Shown here in pieces: positions 8,433 to 16,900 of a stretch of 64,000 bases of DNA. Within the stretch, counting starts at the first letter, position 1. Each line of letters opens with the position of its first letter. This stretch comes from an uncultured bacterium. Its GTDB lineage: Bacteria; Pseudomonadota; Gammaproteobacteria; Burkholderiales; Burkholderiaceae_C. A program made the position numbers and the translations under genes. The stretch spans positions 1 through 64,000 of the forward strand of contig CAIYQZ010000004.1 of NCBI GenBank assembly GCA_903928495.1, given 5' to 3'. Below the pieces are notes generated by a model that was not told the DNA's origin, ran no database searches, and saw nothing but the letters and a program-made list of their open reading frames with translations.

Positions 8433-8888
8433 ATGAAAAAGTCACTTGTTGCCCTTGCCTTGACCGCCTTTGCCGCCACCGCTGTGCATGCCAAAGACAT
8501 TGTGGATACCGCTGTGGCCGCCGGGTCATTCAAAACCCTGGCCACCGCGTTGCAGGCTGCTGGCTTGGTCGACACCTTGAAAGGCAAGGGTCCCTTCACA
8601 GTGTTTGCGCCCACAGATGAAGCGTTTGCCAAAGTGCCCAAAGACCAACTGGATGCTTTGCTGAAAGACAAAGCCAAGCTGACCGCCGTGCTGACTTACC
8701 ACGTCGTGCCCGGCAAAGTGATGGCTGCCGATGTGAAGGCAGGCAAAGTGAAAACGGTGCAAGGCAGTGAACTCACCGTGTCCACTGCAGGGGGTGTGAA
8801 AGTGGATGCTGCCAACGTGGTGAAAACCGACATCGTGGCCGACAACGGCGTGATCCACGTCATCGACGCGGTGATCCTGCCCAAGTAA
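8433..8888 (+). CDS. Secreted fasciclin (FAS1) domain protein
   Basis: A 151-residue protein: a signal peptide ([20 protein letters not shown], cleavage after VHA) followed by one complete FAS1 domain. FAS1 hallmarks are [17 protein letters not shown] (H1 box, ~55-72) and the [14 protein letters not shown] end (H2 box), with YHVVPGKV between. Such single-domain proteins are exported and are thought to serve adhesion or surface roles. I start at ATG 8433 because AGGAG stands 7 bases upstream and the signal peptide begins there. A strong stem-loop follows the gene. Confidence 0.92.
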   Translation: MKKSLVALALTAFAATAVHAKDIVDTAVAAGSFKTLATALQAAGLVDTLKGKGPFTVFAPTDEAFAKVPKDQLDALLKDKAKLTAVLTYHVVPGKVMAADVKAGKVKTVQGSELTVSTAGGVKVDAANVVKTDIVADNGVIHVIDAVILPK

Positions 8889-8905
8889 GCACCCAGCCAT
8901 TCCTG

Positions 8906-8934
8906 GCCGTGGCGCACAGATGACGCGCCACGGC
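8906..8934 (+). terminator. Strong stem-loop after the fasciclin gene
   Basis: Ten perfect base pairs (GCCGTGGCGC / GCGCCACGGC) around a 9-base loop, 17 bases after the stop codon. The run of T is weak (TTC), so it may be a leaky terminator or a 3'-end stabiliser. Confidence 0.55.
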
Positions 8935-8968
8935 TTCAGAATTCACAACAAACCCACAGGAGTCAGTC

Positions 8969-9118
8969 ATGGAAGTATTCGAACTGTTGTTTGCCTCGAA
9001 ATATGGCGTGGCCGCCTTGGGGTCGGTGACGCTGGCGGCCGGCATGTTGGTCGGCACGTTTGTGGTGCTTGCCCGGAAAGCAGCACGTGCACCGGTATCC
9101 AACGGGTTGCGAAATTAG
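8969..9118 (+). CDS. DUF3149-like single-span membrane peptide
   Basis: A 49-residue protein: MEVFELLFASKYGVAALGS, then one hydrophobic helix (~15-37) and a short basic tail. Length, the aromatic/acidic N-terminus and the single span match the tiny DUF3149 membrane proteins of beta-proteobacteria, whose role is unknown. An AGGAG lies 6 bases upstream of the ATG, supporting real translation. Confidence 0.6.
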   Translation: MEVFELLFASKYGVAALGSVTLAAGMLVGTFVVLARKAARAPVSNGLRN

Positions 9119-9132
9119 CAGCGGGCCTGACC

Positions 9133-9342
9133 ATGCAAGACGATGAGCGCTGCTGCGGCACTGGAACCTGCATCATCGACGCGCAAGGCCTCTGCTGGTG
9201 TGGGCAGCAGTGGGATGGCGAGAAAATGTGCCGCCCTGCATCCCAAGACCTTAATCACAAGCCCCAAGATGAAAACACCGATACGCGTCATGGGCGCCTT
9301 GCGGGTGCCGAGCTGGCCCCCAGGGCAGGCACCGGCCACTGA
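9133..9342 (+). CDS. Small cysteine-rich protein
   Basis: A 69-residue open frame starting 14 bases after the previous stop. Its first half contains six cysteines (7, 8, 13, 21, 23, 33) within RCCGTGTCIIDAQGLCWCG and GEKMC, spaced as in a small metal-binding or Fe-S site; the second half is polar and low-complexity. I believe similar short proteins occur in Comamonadaceae but have no function for them. The dense, ordered cysteines and the position directly behind a translated small gene support a real gene. Confidence 0.55.
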   Translation: MQDDERCCGTGTCIIDAQGLCWCGQQWDGEKMCRPASQDLNHKPQDENTDTRHGRLAGAELAPRAGTGH

Positions 9343-9360
9343 ACAGCCCACGCGCGTTCC

Positions 9361-10224
9361 GTGTTGATTGACCAAGGTGGCCCTTGTGGGGGCGGCACCT
9401 TTCCATCCGCCCTCGCGCCCTTGCGCGAAGCCGCCAGTGCGCTGCCCGCTGCGCCTGGTGTGTACACCTTCCACGGCGACGCGGCGCACATGCCGCTGTA
9501 CATCGGCAAAAGCGTGAACCTGCGCAGCCGCGTCTTGGCCCACCTGCGGGCGGCTGACGAGTTGCGCATGATGGGCCAGACCCGCCGCATCAGCCACACC
9601 CGCACTGCGGGCGACCTGGGCGCGCAGTTGCTGGAGGCCCAACTCATCAAACAGCAGCAGCCCCTGTTCAACCAGCGCCTGCGGCGCAACCGCCAGCTGT
9701 GCGCGTGGCAACTCACCGACGGTATGCCCCGCCTGGCCCATGCCAACGCGGTGAATTTCGCCACCACGCCCCACTTGTATGGCCTGTACGCCAGCCGCCA
9801 TGCTGCGCTGGAGGGGCTGATGGCACTGGCCGACCAGCACGGTCTGTGCCACGGGGCGTTGGGTTTGGAAAAGCTGCCCCCGGGCAAACCGTGTTTTCGG
9901 CACATGGTCAAACGCTGCGCGGGGGCTTGCTGCGGCACAGAGGCAATGGACGCACATCTCGCCCGCCTGCTCGGCGCGCTCGAAAACTTGCAAGTGGCCT
10001 GCTGGCCCCACCCGGGTGCAGTGGCCGTGCAAGAGACCTGCCCGCTAGACCCAGCGTTCCGCCAGTTCCATGTGGTGCGCAACTGGTGCTACCTGGGCAG
10101 CGCCCCCACCCTGACCAAAGCCCGGCAGCTGGACCGGGTGGCGGCGGCTTTTGACGCAGATGGCTACAAAATACTCTGCAAACCTTTGCTGCAAGGCACC
10201 GCCACGGTGGTGCCATTGGCCTGA
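9361..10224 (+). CDS. cho: Cho-like GIY-YIG excision endonuclease (UvrC homologue)
   Basis: A 287-residue protein. Residues ~30-110 form a GIY-YIG domain: APGVYTFHG (GVY for GIY), LYIGKSVNLRSRVLAHLR (YIG, catalytic Arg) and EAQLIKQQQPLFNQRLR (Glu and Asn). The C-terminal part matches the Cho extension, with a cysteine group around CFRHMVKRCAGACCG. Cho makes the 3' incision in nucleotide excision repair and, like UvrC's N-terminal half, depends on UvrAB. In E. coli it is SOS-induced, but I see no LexA box here. The start is GTG or TTG near 9361; no better start exists in frame. Confidence 0.85.
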   Translation: MLIDQGGPCGGGTFPSALAPLREAASALPAAPGVYTFHGDAAHMPLYIGKSVNLRSRVLAHLRAADELRMMGQTRRISHTRTAGDLGAQLLEAQLIKQQQPLFNQRLRRNRQLCAWQLTDGMPRLAHANAVNFATTPHLYGLYASRHAALEGLMALADQHGLCHGALGLEKLPPGKPCFRHMVKRCAGACCGTEAMDAHLARLLGALENLQVACWPHPGAVAVQETCPLDPAFRQFHVVRNWCYLGSAPTLTKARQLDRVAAAFDADGYKILCKPLLQGTATVVPLA

Positions 10225-10234
10225 TTAAAAGCAG

Positions 10235-10276
10235 AGCTATAAACCAAATACCATCAAGCGGTAGGGCATTATTTTT
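10235..10276 (-). repeat. Dispersed ~42-bp repeat, copy 1
   Basis: Read on the minus strand: AAAATAATGCCCTACCGCTTG, about 10 variable bases, GGTTTATAGCT. It shares the CTACCGCTTG...GGTATTGG...AGCTAT frame with the other copies in this window (listed separately). It fills most of the gap between cho and the next gene. Confidence 0.6.
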
Positions 10277-10289
10277 ATCTGAATTTGAC

Positions 10290-11057
10290 ATGACCCGACT
10301 GCAAACCGAAATCCAGCGCCTGTACCTGCTCTTGGGTACGCCGCCCATCCAGCCCGGTGCTGACGTGGCCCCGCTGCTGTGCCCCCGTGGCCACACCCGA
10401 GCCGGTGTGTTGTCGCTGGCCCGTCCGGCCCACTGGGACAGCCTCTTGCGCGTGTGGCAAGGTGTGCAGAGCGATCTGGGGTTGCCTGCGCCCGCCATTG
10501 CCGTGAACGGAGTGGACGGCTACCAACTGTGGTTTTCTCTGCTGGAGCCAGTGCCTGCGAACGACATGGCCGCGTTCCTGTCCGGCTTGCAGGCCACCTA
10601 CCTGAGCGACATCGCGCCCCGCCGCCTGGGCTTGTGGCCTGTGGGCCAATCCCCCTTGGCGGGCACAGGCCCCTTGCCCGCCCTGGCGGTCCCCGCACCG
10701 CAGGGCGACGACCGCTGGTCGGCGTTTGTCACGCCCGACCTGGCGCGCATCTTTGCCGATGACCCGTGGCTGGACATGGCACCCGCCGACGCGTCTCAGG
10801 CCGACGTGCTGGCAGCACTGACTTCTGCCCGGCCCGACGTGTTTGAGGCCGCCTGCGACCGCTTGCTGCCCCCGGCCCCTGCATCGACCTCATCTGCTGC
10901 GACTGTGCCGTTGTCACCCCTCGCGCCCACTGCATTGCCAGCGGTGCAAGACCCAGAGGTGTTTTTGCGCCAGGTCATGAGCGACCCCAGTGTGCCGCTG
11001 GCCCTGCGCATCGAAGCCGCAAAAGCCTTGCTGCCTTTGCAGGGTGGCCGAGGATGA
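10290..11057 (+). CDS. Conserved hypothetical protein next to cho
   Basis: A 255-residue soluble protein I cannot assign. The middle contains AIAVNGVDGYQLWFSL, which has the flavour of the core strand of an archaeo-eukaryotic primase-like fold, but the catalytic D-x-D pattern is not evident. The C-terminal ~60 residues are Pro/Ala-rich and end with DPEVFLRQVMSDP and a helix of repeated-unit type. It follows cho by 65 bases and may be in the same transcript. A nucleic-acid role is only a guess from the neighbourhood. Confidence 0.6.
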   Translation: MTRLQTEIQRLYLLLGTPPIQPGADVAPLLCPRGHTRAGVLSLARPAHWDSLLRVWQGVQSDLGLPAPAIAVNGVDGYQLWFSLLEPVPANDMAAFLSGLQATYLSDIAPRRLGLWPVGQSPLAGTGPLPALAVPAPQGDDRWSAFVTPDLARIFADDPWLDMAPADASQADVLAALTSARPDVFEAACDRLLPPAPASTSSAATVPLSPLAPTALPAVQDPEVFLRQVMSDPSVPLALRIEAAKALLPLQGGRG

Positions 11058-11128
11058 GGTCTGCCCGGATGTCCCGGTTGACAATGAACGACGCCACCCC
11101 GCCGGTGGTACTGGAAGCGAAGTAACCC

Positions 11129-12076
11129 ATGATTCATGTCCGTGACTTGGTTTTTGACTACTTGGGCCACCGAGCGCTGCATGGCGTATCGGTTGACATC
11201 CCCAAAGGCACGGTGACCGCCTTGGTGGGCCCCAATGGCGCAGGAAAATCCACCCTGATGCGCTGCATGGCGGGCCTGGATACGCCTTTGTCGGGCAGCA
11301 TCACGGTGGGCGGTGTCGATGTACAGGAGCACCCGCGTGAGGTACACACCCAACTGGGCTACCTGTCAGACTTTTTTGGTCTGTACGCCCACCTGACGGT
11401 GCAGCAGTGCCTGAGTTACGCCGCTGCATCTCAAGGCATCGCCGACCAACACATTGCGCATCGCGTTCAGGAGGTGGCCCGGTTCTTGAATTTGAGCGAC
11501 AAGTTGCACCACCTGTCCAGCAGCCTCTCGCGGGGCCAGCGCCAGCGTGTGGCCATCGGACAAGCCATCGTGCACATGCCAAAGGTGCTGCTGCTCGACG
11601 AACCCGCCAGCGGCCTTGACCCGGAGGCCCGCGCCGACTTGTCCGCGCTGTTCCGAACCCTGCAGGGCAGGGGCATGACGCTGGTGGTATCCAGCCACAT
11701 CCTGAGCGAGCTCGACGAATACTGCAGCCACATCCTGTCCATTCGGGACGGACGGGTCAGCCGCTTTGCCAGCCTGGCCGCCTCAGTCAATGGCGCGCAG
11801 GGAGTCGTCAAAACCCTGTTTCAAATCCAACTGGCCGCCGCTGCACCGCAACTGGCCGACATGTTGAATGGATACGAGGTCGTCCACCTGGACACGCAGG
11901 GCCTTCACCCCAGCACCCTCTACCTGCCCGCTGGCGACCTGGCTGCCCGTGCCACGCTGTTGATGCGCCTCGTTTCGGCGGGCGTGGCGGTGTGCGCCTT
12001 TCAGGAAGTGCGCACCAGCCTGCAGGCCAGTTATGACCAGGCCGGTGCGCCTGCCCGCTCAGGAGACTCGGCATGA
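11129..12076 (+). CDS. ABC transporter ATP-binding protein (CcmA/NatA type)
   Basis: A 315-residue ATPase with Walker A VGPNGAGKST (~36), signature LSRGQRQRV (~132), Walker B VLLLDEPASGLD (~150) and the H-loop SSHILSEL (~188), followed by a ~100-residue C-terminal extension typical of ABC-2 exporters. It overlaps the permease gene by four bases (ATGA), so the two form one transporter. Cargo unknown. Confidence 0.9.
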   Translation: MIHVRDLVFDYLGHRALHGVSVDIPKGTVTALVGPNGAGKSTLMRCMAGLDTPLSGSITVGGVDVQEHPREVHTQLGYLSDFFGLYAHLTVQQCLSYAAASQGIADQHIAHRVQEVARFLNLSDKLHHLSSSLSRGQRQRVAIGQAIVHMPKVLLLDEPASGLDPEARADLSALFRTLQGRGMTLVVSSHILSELDEYCSHILSIRDGRVSRFASLAASVNGAQGVVKTLFQIQLAAAAPQLADMLNGYEVVHLDTQGLHPSTLYLPAGDLAARATLLMRLVSAGVAVCAFQEVRTSLQASYDQAGAPARSGDSA

Positions 12077-13434
12077 ACCCGGAATTCAAGCGCAACCTCT
12101 GGCTGGAGATATCGCCCATCCGGCTGGCCATCATGCCGGGCGTGTTGACGCTGATCGCACTTTTGGTGGTTGCCCTGAACCAGGATGACCCATACAACAA
12201 CCTGTTTGTGGCCTTTTCAGCGCTCTTTGTGGCGTTGGCCGCCGGCTGGGGCAGCGTGCGGGTGGTGTCGAGCATCAATGACGAAGTGACCGAGCGCACC
12301 TGGGACCAGCAACGCCTCAGCGCCCTCACGCCGTGGGACATGGCATGGGGAAAACTCCTCGGCAGCACGGCCTATGCGTGGTACGGCGGTTTGCTGTGTG
12401 TGCTGGTGGCGCTGGTGTCAGCCGCGCCAGTGCCTGACTTTTGGTCCCGCAGCGTGTGGCTGATGACTGGCATGGTGGGCACGGTCGCCCTGCACGCGTG
12501 GCTGATGGCGAGCCGCTTGCACACGCTGGACGTTCGCACTGAAAAATCCAGTGGCATGGCGGGCCGATTGTTCGGCCTGGTCCTGGTGATGCAATTGATG
12601 CCAGCGGTCTTCTGGGTGCTGCGTGACCCCCGTTCGCCCGATGGACAGACGCTGGGCAACTGGTGGGGCCTGGGCATGCCACTGCCGCTTCAATCTTTGC
12701 TGGTGCTGCTGCTGATGCTCGCACTGGGCTTGCTGGCACTGTGGCGCAGCATGGGCAAACAACTGATGGTGCGCTCCGTTCCGTGGGCTTGGGTGGTCGG
12801 CGTGCTCGGCATCGGCTGGGTGGTGGCAGGTTTTGCACCGCCATCCGGCGGCGGACCGTCTTTGTGGATGACGCTGGCGGGTAGCGCATTGGTCACCACC
12901 TACGGCGCCTTGTTCACCGAGTCAAACAACCGTTTGACGTGGCAGGCCGTGTTGTATCACCGTGCACACAGCCCAACGCGCAGGCTCTGGCAGGCACTGC
13001 CGTTGTGGCCCCTGAGCTGGGCTCTGGCCGCAGTGTGTTTGGTGGCCCATGCCCTGACGGGCAGCGGCAGTGGCAGTGCGGGTTCCCCGCTGCCTGCCCT
13101 GAATGGCCTGATGTGGATGGCCTTGTTGCACACGCTGCGCGACTGCGGCATTTACCACTTCTTTGCATTCCGCCACAGCACGCGCAAGCCAGCAGCCATC
13201 ACACTGGTTTCCCTTTTTGTGCTCGGTGTCGTGTTGCCTGGACTGGTGGCCACGTTATCTCCAGACCTTGCGGTTTGGGCTGAGCCATTGTTTGGGATGC
13301 AGGCCCTTGCACAGGGGCAGGATTCTTTGGGTACAGCTGCTTGGCTCAGCATGGGGCTGCACCTTGTGGTGGTGGCCACTTTGGTGGTGTGGCGCTGGTC
13401 TGCCACGGCGCCCAGGCAGTTGGGTGACGCCTGA
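12073..13434 (+). CDS. ABC-2 type transporter membrane protein
   Basis: A 453-residue membrane protein. After a short cytosolic start (NLWLEISPIRL) there are about ten to twelve hydrophobic segments in two groups, with a conserved-looking EVTERTWDQQRLSALTPW coupling region after the second span, as in ABC-2 permeases. It starts within the stop of the ATPase gene and is therefore its partner. The large size suggests the protein may contain both membrane halves or act as a homodimer. Confidence 0.82.
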   Translation: MNPEFKRNLWLEISPIRLAIMPGVLTLIALLVVALNQDDPYNNLFVAFSALFVALAAGWGSVRVVSSINDEVTERTWDQQRLSALTPWDMAWGKLLGSTAYAWYGGLLCVLVALVSAAPVPDFWSRSVWLMTGMVGTVALHAWLMASRLHTLDVRTEKSSGMAGRLFGLVLVMQLMPAVFWVLRDPRSPDGQTLGNWWGLGMPLPLQSLLVLLLMLALGLLALWRSMGKQLMVRSVPWAWVVGVLGIGWVVAGFAPPSGGGPSLWMTLAGSALVTTYGALFTESNNRLTWQAVLYHRAHSPTRRLWQALPLWPLSWALAAVCLVAHALTGSGSGSAGSPLPALNGLMWMALLHTLRDCGIYHFFAFRHSTRKPAAITLVSLFVLGVVLPGLVATLSPDLAVWAEPLFGMQALAQGQDSLGTAAWLSMGLHLVVVATLVVWRWSATAPRQLGDA

Positions 13435-13491
13435 CGCTCGAAAGAGCCGTTCCCTTTCAGCCGGCGGCCAAGCCGCTACCGTTCACCCATG

Positions 13492-13515
13492 AAAAAAGCC
13501 GACCCTTGGGTCGGC
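13492..13515 (-). terminator. Rho-independent terminator of the RRM gene
   Basis: On the minus strand: stem GCCGACC / GGTCGGC with a short loop followed by TTTTTT. It lies ~48 bases beyond the stop codon of the RRM gene. Confidence 0.8.
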
Positions 13516-13562
13516 TTGTGAGGAACATGGCCTTGAAGATCGCTCTTGAGGCCCGGTGCCGA

Positions 13563-13859
13563 TCAGTAGCTGCTGCGGCCACCACGGTAACCGCCGGCAT
13601 CGCCGCGGTCTTCTTTTGGACGGGCCATGTTGACCACGATGGAGCGGCCGTCGACCGATTGGCCATTGAGGCCGGTGATGGCGGCTTGTGCCTCGGCTTC
13701 CGAGGACATTTCCACAAAGCCAAAGCCTTTGGAGCGGCCGGTGTCGCGGTCCATCATCACCTTGGCGGAGGACACGCTGCCGTACTCCGAAAAGTTGTGC
13801 TGCAGGCTGGCATCGTTGATGGAGTAGGGCAGGTTGCCCACGTAAATTTTGCTGCTCAT
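13563..13859 (-). CDS. RRM-domain RNA-binding protein (Rbp type)
   Basis: A 98-residue protein made of one RRM: RNP2 IYVGNLPYS at residues 5-13 and RNP1 KGFGFVEM at ~44-51, then a short Gly/Arg/Tyr tail (GGYRGGRSSY). This is the bacterial single-RRM family resembling plant glycine-rich and cyanobacterial Rbp proteins; several are cold- or stress-induced and bind single-stranded RNA. GAAAGG stands 7 bases upstream of the ATG and a clean terminator follows, so it is probably monocistronic. Confidence 0.93.
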   Translation of the reverse strand: MSSKIYVGNLPYSINDASLQHNFSEYGSVSSAKVMMDRDTGRSKGFGFVEMSSEAEAQAAITGLNGQSVDGRSIVVNMARPKEDRGDAGGYRGGRSSY

Positions 13860-13962
13860 GATGAGCCTTTCAAGAAAAGGCGCTCGGGTTCAATGTGAAC
13901 ACCGTGGCGCGGGGAAATGCGGTCTTGCCTCAAGATCACGCAGGAAAAGGGAAGCGGCCCGT

Positions 13963-14196
13963 TCAACAGGCCAGGCTGGCACCGGTGTGGAGCCAACCCT
14001 GTGTCACAGCGAACAGCCGGGCGGCCTCTCGCGTGGGAAAAATGCCGTCGAAGCGGAACACCCGATGGTGGGTGCCACTGCCTTGACCGCTTTTGATGGA
14101 AACCGATGCGCGGAACTCGCCCGAGTCGGTGGGGTGTGTCGTGGGCGATACGACGTATTTGCCCATGGGAATGGAATGCTCTGAGTGAAATGTCAT
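13963..14196 (-). CDS. Conserved small protein of unknown function
   Basis: A 77-residue protein. MGKYVVSPTTHP, then FRASVSIKSGQGSGTHHRVFRF and FPTREAARLFAVTQG, read like a compact alpha/beta stress-type protein that I believe is widespread in Burkholderiales, often near cold-shock or RNA-binding genes. Two starts fit (ATG 14196 or the internal ATG at residue 11). The gene precedes the RRM gene on the same strand by ~100 bases. No function is known to me. Confidence 0.65.
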   Translation of the reverse strand: MTFHSEHSIPMGKYVVSPTTHPTDSGEFRASVSIKSGQGSGTHHRVFRFDGIFPTREAARLFAVTQGWLHTGASLAC

Positions 14197-14425
14197 GTGT
14201 GCGCGCAGCTTTCTGTGGGCTGCGTGAGCGGGGAGAGGGAAATCGGCCGCCTGTTGCTCAGCAGGACGGCGTGTACGACCGGGGTCGATAAACAGGCCCT
14301 TGGGTGAGCCTTTTGGTTGCCAGGGGCGTTGGGGTAGCCCGAAGAATCATTATTCTAACTTATTAAAACCAAGTTTGTATAAATGAATTTGCTTCAGTGA
14401 CGTGCTGCGTTAGCATTCCAGCCCT

Positions 14426-15217
14426 ATGCGACCTCTTTCCCCAGCCGGCCAGCAGGCCCTCAACGATGTGGCCCAGCGCCACGGTTTCAGCTTTGACGCG
14501 GTGGCCACCATGCTGGATGCCGTGGTCAACGGCAACGGCACCATGGCCCAGTTCAGTCACCCCGAGTTCAGCGGCTCCGGCCAATGGATGGCGGGCGGCA
14601 TGACCATGGTGTCCGACATGTTCAACAACCACCTGAAAGGCCGGGTGGACAGCCTGTGCTCCGAGCTGTCGGCCCTGTGGTCTCAGCCTTCGGGCCTGTA
14701 CGCCGCTGCACCGCCCGCCTCGGTGGGCGGGTCTGGCGTGTTCGGCGGACCGGCCTTGTTTGCGCCCCCTGCGCCTGATTGGTGGGGCCCCGATTTGCGC
14801 TGGCCCAACAGCACGGGCTCGCAAAACGGCACGCGTTACGCCCACTTTGCCCAGGCCTGCCGCCTGGCCATTGAGGTGAACGGCCGCGTCACGGTGTACG
14901 ACACGCTGGACCACCAGATTGGCGGTTTTTCTCAGCAGCAGTCGGGCAGCGGCAGCATGTGTTTCAACAGCCAATACGGCGTGGTGGACGTGGGCAGCCT
15001 GCCCGTGGTGTCGGTGGATGGCTTTGCGCCTGCCCATGCCATGTCGCCCGCTCCAGCGCCCACTCAGAACTGGGCCGTGCAAAACCCGCCACTGGCCAGC
15101 AGCAGTGAAGCCGATGTGTTCGCCACGCTGGAGCGCTTGGCCGACTTGGCGCGCAAAGGGGTGTTGACCGACGCGGAATACCAGGCCAAAAAGGCCGAGT
15201 TGCTGTCCCGTCTTTGA
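14426..15217 (+). CDS. SHOCT-domain protein
   Basis: 263 residues. The C-terminus (ERLADLARKGVLTDAEYQAKKAELLSRL end) is a clear SHOCT domain, the short two-helix module found at the ends of many bacterial proteins. Residues ~140-185 form a beta-rich segment (AIEVNGRVTVYDTLDHQIGG). The N-terminal ~85 residues are helical with MAGGMTMVSDMFNNHLKGRVD. The linker is Pro/Gly/Ala-rich. An AT-rich stretch at ~14345-14395 probably holds its promoter. Function unknown. Confidence 0.8.
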   Translation: MRPLSPAGQQALNDVAQRHGFSFDAVATMLDAVVNGNGTMAQFSHPEFSGSGQWMAGGMTMVSDMFNNHLKGRVDSLCSELSALWSQPSGLYAAAPPASVGGSGVFGGPALFAPPAPDWWGPDLRWPNSTGSQNGTRYAHFAQACRLAIEVNGRVTVYDTLDHQIGGFSQQQSGSGSMCFNSQYGVVDVGSLPVVSVDGFAPAHAMSPAPAPTQNWAVQNPPLASSSEADVFATLERLADLARKGVLTDAEYQAKKAELLSRL

Positions 15218-15250
15218 GCGATTTGTGACTGGTCTTTGAACGTCGGGGGC

Positions 15251-16045
15251 TCAGCGCCCCGGTGCTGCCCAGTCCACCCGAGCCACCCACGCAGTGCTGG
15301 CGCTGGCGGTGTTGTCGCTGTCTGCCCCCAGCACCACAGCGGTCATGTAGGGCACGGCGGTGGCGGGGTCGGCACCCAGTTCGTCGGCAAACAGCAGTCG
15401 GAAGTCGGCGGCCACGTCGCGGCTTTCGGTGGCCCATTGCCCCAGTGCAGCGCCAGGCCCGCCCAGGCTCACAAACCGCACGCGGCGGGTGTAAGGGTTG
15501 GTGCCGGGCGTGCCGGGTGTCAGCAGCGGGTCCCACACGTAGCACACGGTGGCGGCAGGCAGGGTTTCACCACTGATGCCCCGAGCCACACGCAGCAGGG
15601 TGCGCTCCACAAACGGCACGCGTGCCAGCGGGTGGTCAAACATCACACACAGCTTGATGGCCGCGTCATCCCCCGCTTTGGTCATCAGATTCGCCGGGGC
15701 GGTGCCACCGGTCAGCGGACGCTCCACCCGCCAGCGCCAGGTCAGGTGGGTGGCGGGCACCGGCTGCGGCGTGCTCCAGCGAAACACCCAAGTGCCGTAG
15801 GACGATTGCGTGTTCACCTTCAACGCCGGTGTGCCATCGACCGTGCCCGCTTCAAACCGGCTGGGAGGCAACGGGGTGTGCTGCTGCGGAAAGCCCACAA
15901 ACCGCCAGGCAGGGTTCAGGCTGCCTGCAGGTTGCATCAACGGTGGAAGCCATGGCGGCATCTCTGCTGGGGCAGCCGTTTGTGCCCACACGCCGGGTGC
16001 CAGTGCGCACACCAGCAGGAGCCCATGCCGCTTGAGTGGCCGCAC
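15251..16045 (-). CDS. DUF3047 exported protein
   Basis: 264 residues with a signal peptide (LLLVCALAPGVWAQ) and a beta-rich body containing TWRWRVERPL and a long central region typical of DUF3047. It starts with GTG 16045, two bases after the DUF547 stop, so it is the last gene of the three-gene operon flavoprotein-DUF547-DUF3047. Function unknown; periplasmic location is inferred from the signal. Confidence 0.78.
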   Translation of the reverse strand: MRPLKRHGLLLVCALAPGVWAQTAAPAEMPPWLPPLMQPAGSLNPAWRFVGFPQQHTPLPPSRFEAGTVDGTPALKVNTQSSYGTWVFRWSTPQPVPATHLTWRWRVERPLTGGTAPANLMTKAGDDAAIKLCVMFDHPLARVPFVERTLLRVARGISGETLPAATVCYVWDPLLTPGTPGTNPYTRRVRFVSLGGPGAALGQWATESRDVAADFRLLFADELGADPATAVPYMTAVVLGADSDNTASASTAWVARVDWAAPGR

Positions 16046-16047
16046 GG

Positions 16048-16866
16048 TCAGGCTCCGGTGTCGTTCAGCAGCCAGTCGTAGTCCAGATGGGTCACGCGCA
16101 GGGCTCGGGCCTTCACTTGGGCTTGCTCGGCGGGGTTGCGGGTCAGTTCAGTGGCGTAGCGTGCAAACACGTCTTCCACCTTGTTCAGGCCCAGGGGGCC
16201 CTTTTCAAAGTCTTCCTTGAACCACTTGAAGATGCTGCTGACTTCCAGCTGGCCGTTGGCCACGCGGTTGCGGGTGTGGTCGGCCATGAAGCGCTTCATG
16301 CCGTCTTCCAATTGGGCTTCCAGCTTCTGTGGCGTGAACGCTTCGTCTCGCAACGCCGGGCAGCCGATGCTGGCGCAGTTCACGGCGGCGTGTATGCGTG
16401 GTTCGGCATAGTTCGGGCGCAGCTGTTCGTGTTCGATCCAGTCCAGGTGGCGGTCTTCGCCCAGCAGCTTGAAGAACTTCTTTTTCCAGGGTGACTGGAT
16501 GAAGCTGCCCAGGTCTTTGATGGATTTGAGCTTGGGGTATTGTGTGAGGATCAGCTCGAGCGTGAAGCCGTTGTAGGCGTTGATGAGAAACGCCATTTGC
16601 TCCGGCTTGCTCCAGCTTTGAAACTGCGCTGGTGTCACGGCAGACCACTGCGCCAGCACCTGCTGCAGCGCGGCGCGGTCGGCTGCCAGGGCTTTGTAGG
16701 CCACCCGGCTTTGCACACCGTCGGGCAGCCAGCGCACGTGTTTCTTCAGCAGCGCATCCCAGGCCGGGTAGCGGTGATCGAATGCATTTTGTTGGCCAAA
16801 AGAGGCTCCAGCGCTTATCCCTATTGGTATTGCAGCTATGTGTTTGAGCAGGGTGCGGCGTTGCAT
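16048..16866 (-). CDS. DUF547 exported protein
   Basis: A 272-residue protein. Core motifs AFLINAYNGFTLELIL, HAAVNCASIGCPALRDEAF (conserved Cys pair) and FKWFKEDFE are diagnostic of DUF547, whose Cys-His-Asp layout resembles papain/transglutaminase-like folds. ATG 16866 is preferred over 16887 because AAGGAA stands 6 bases upstream. The signal region (HIAAIPIGISAGAS) is encoded by a copy of the dispersed repeat, see that entry. It lies 34 bases after the flavoprotein gene and two bases before the DUF3047 gene. Confidence 0.82.
   Translation of the reverse strand: MQRRTLLKHIAAIPIGISAGASFGQQNAFDHRYPAWDALLKKHVRWLPDGVQSRVAYKALAADRAALQQVLAQWSAVTPAQFQSWSKPEQMAFLINAYNGFTLELILTQYPKLKSIKDLGSFIQSPWKKKFFKLLGEDRHLDWIEHEQLRPNYAEPRIHAAVNCASIGCPALRDEAFTPQKLEAQLEDGMKRFMADHTRNRVANGQLEVSSIFKWFKEDFEKGPLGLNKVEDVFARYATELTRNPAEQAQVKARALRVTHLDYDWLLNDTGA
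16801..16840 (+). repeat. Dispersed ~42-bp repeat inside the DUF547 signal-peptide codons
   Basis: AGAGGCTCCAGCGCTTATCC, then CTATTGGTATTGCAGCTATG. It shares the GCGCTT...TTGGTATTG.AGCTAT frame with intergenic copies but here forms codons ~9-22 of the DUF547 gene on the other strand. Confidence 0.55.
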
Positions 16867-16900
16867 GTGAATTCCTTTCGACACCATTTCGGCCTCGCGT

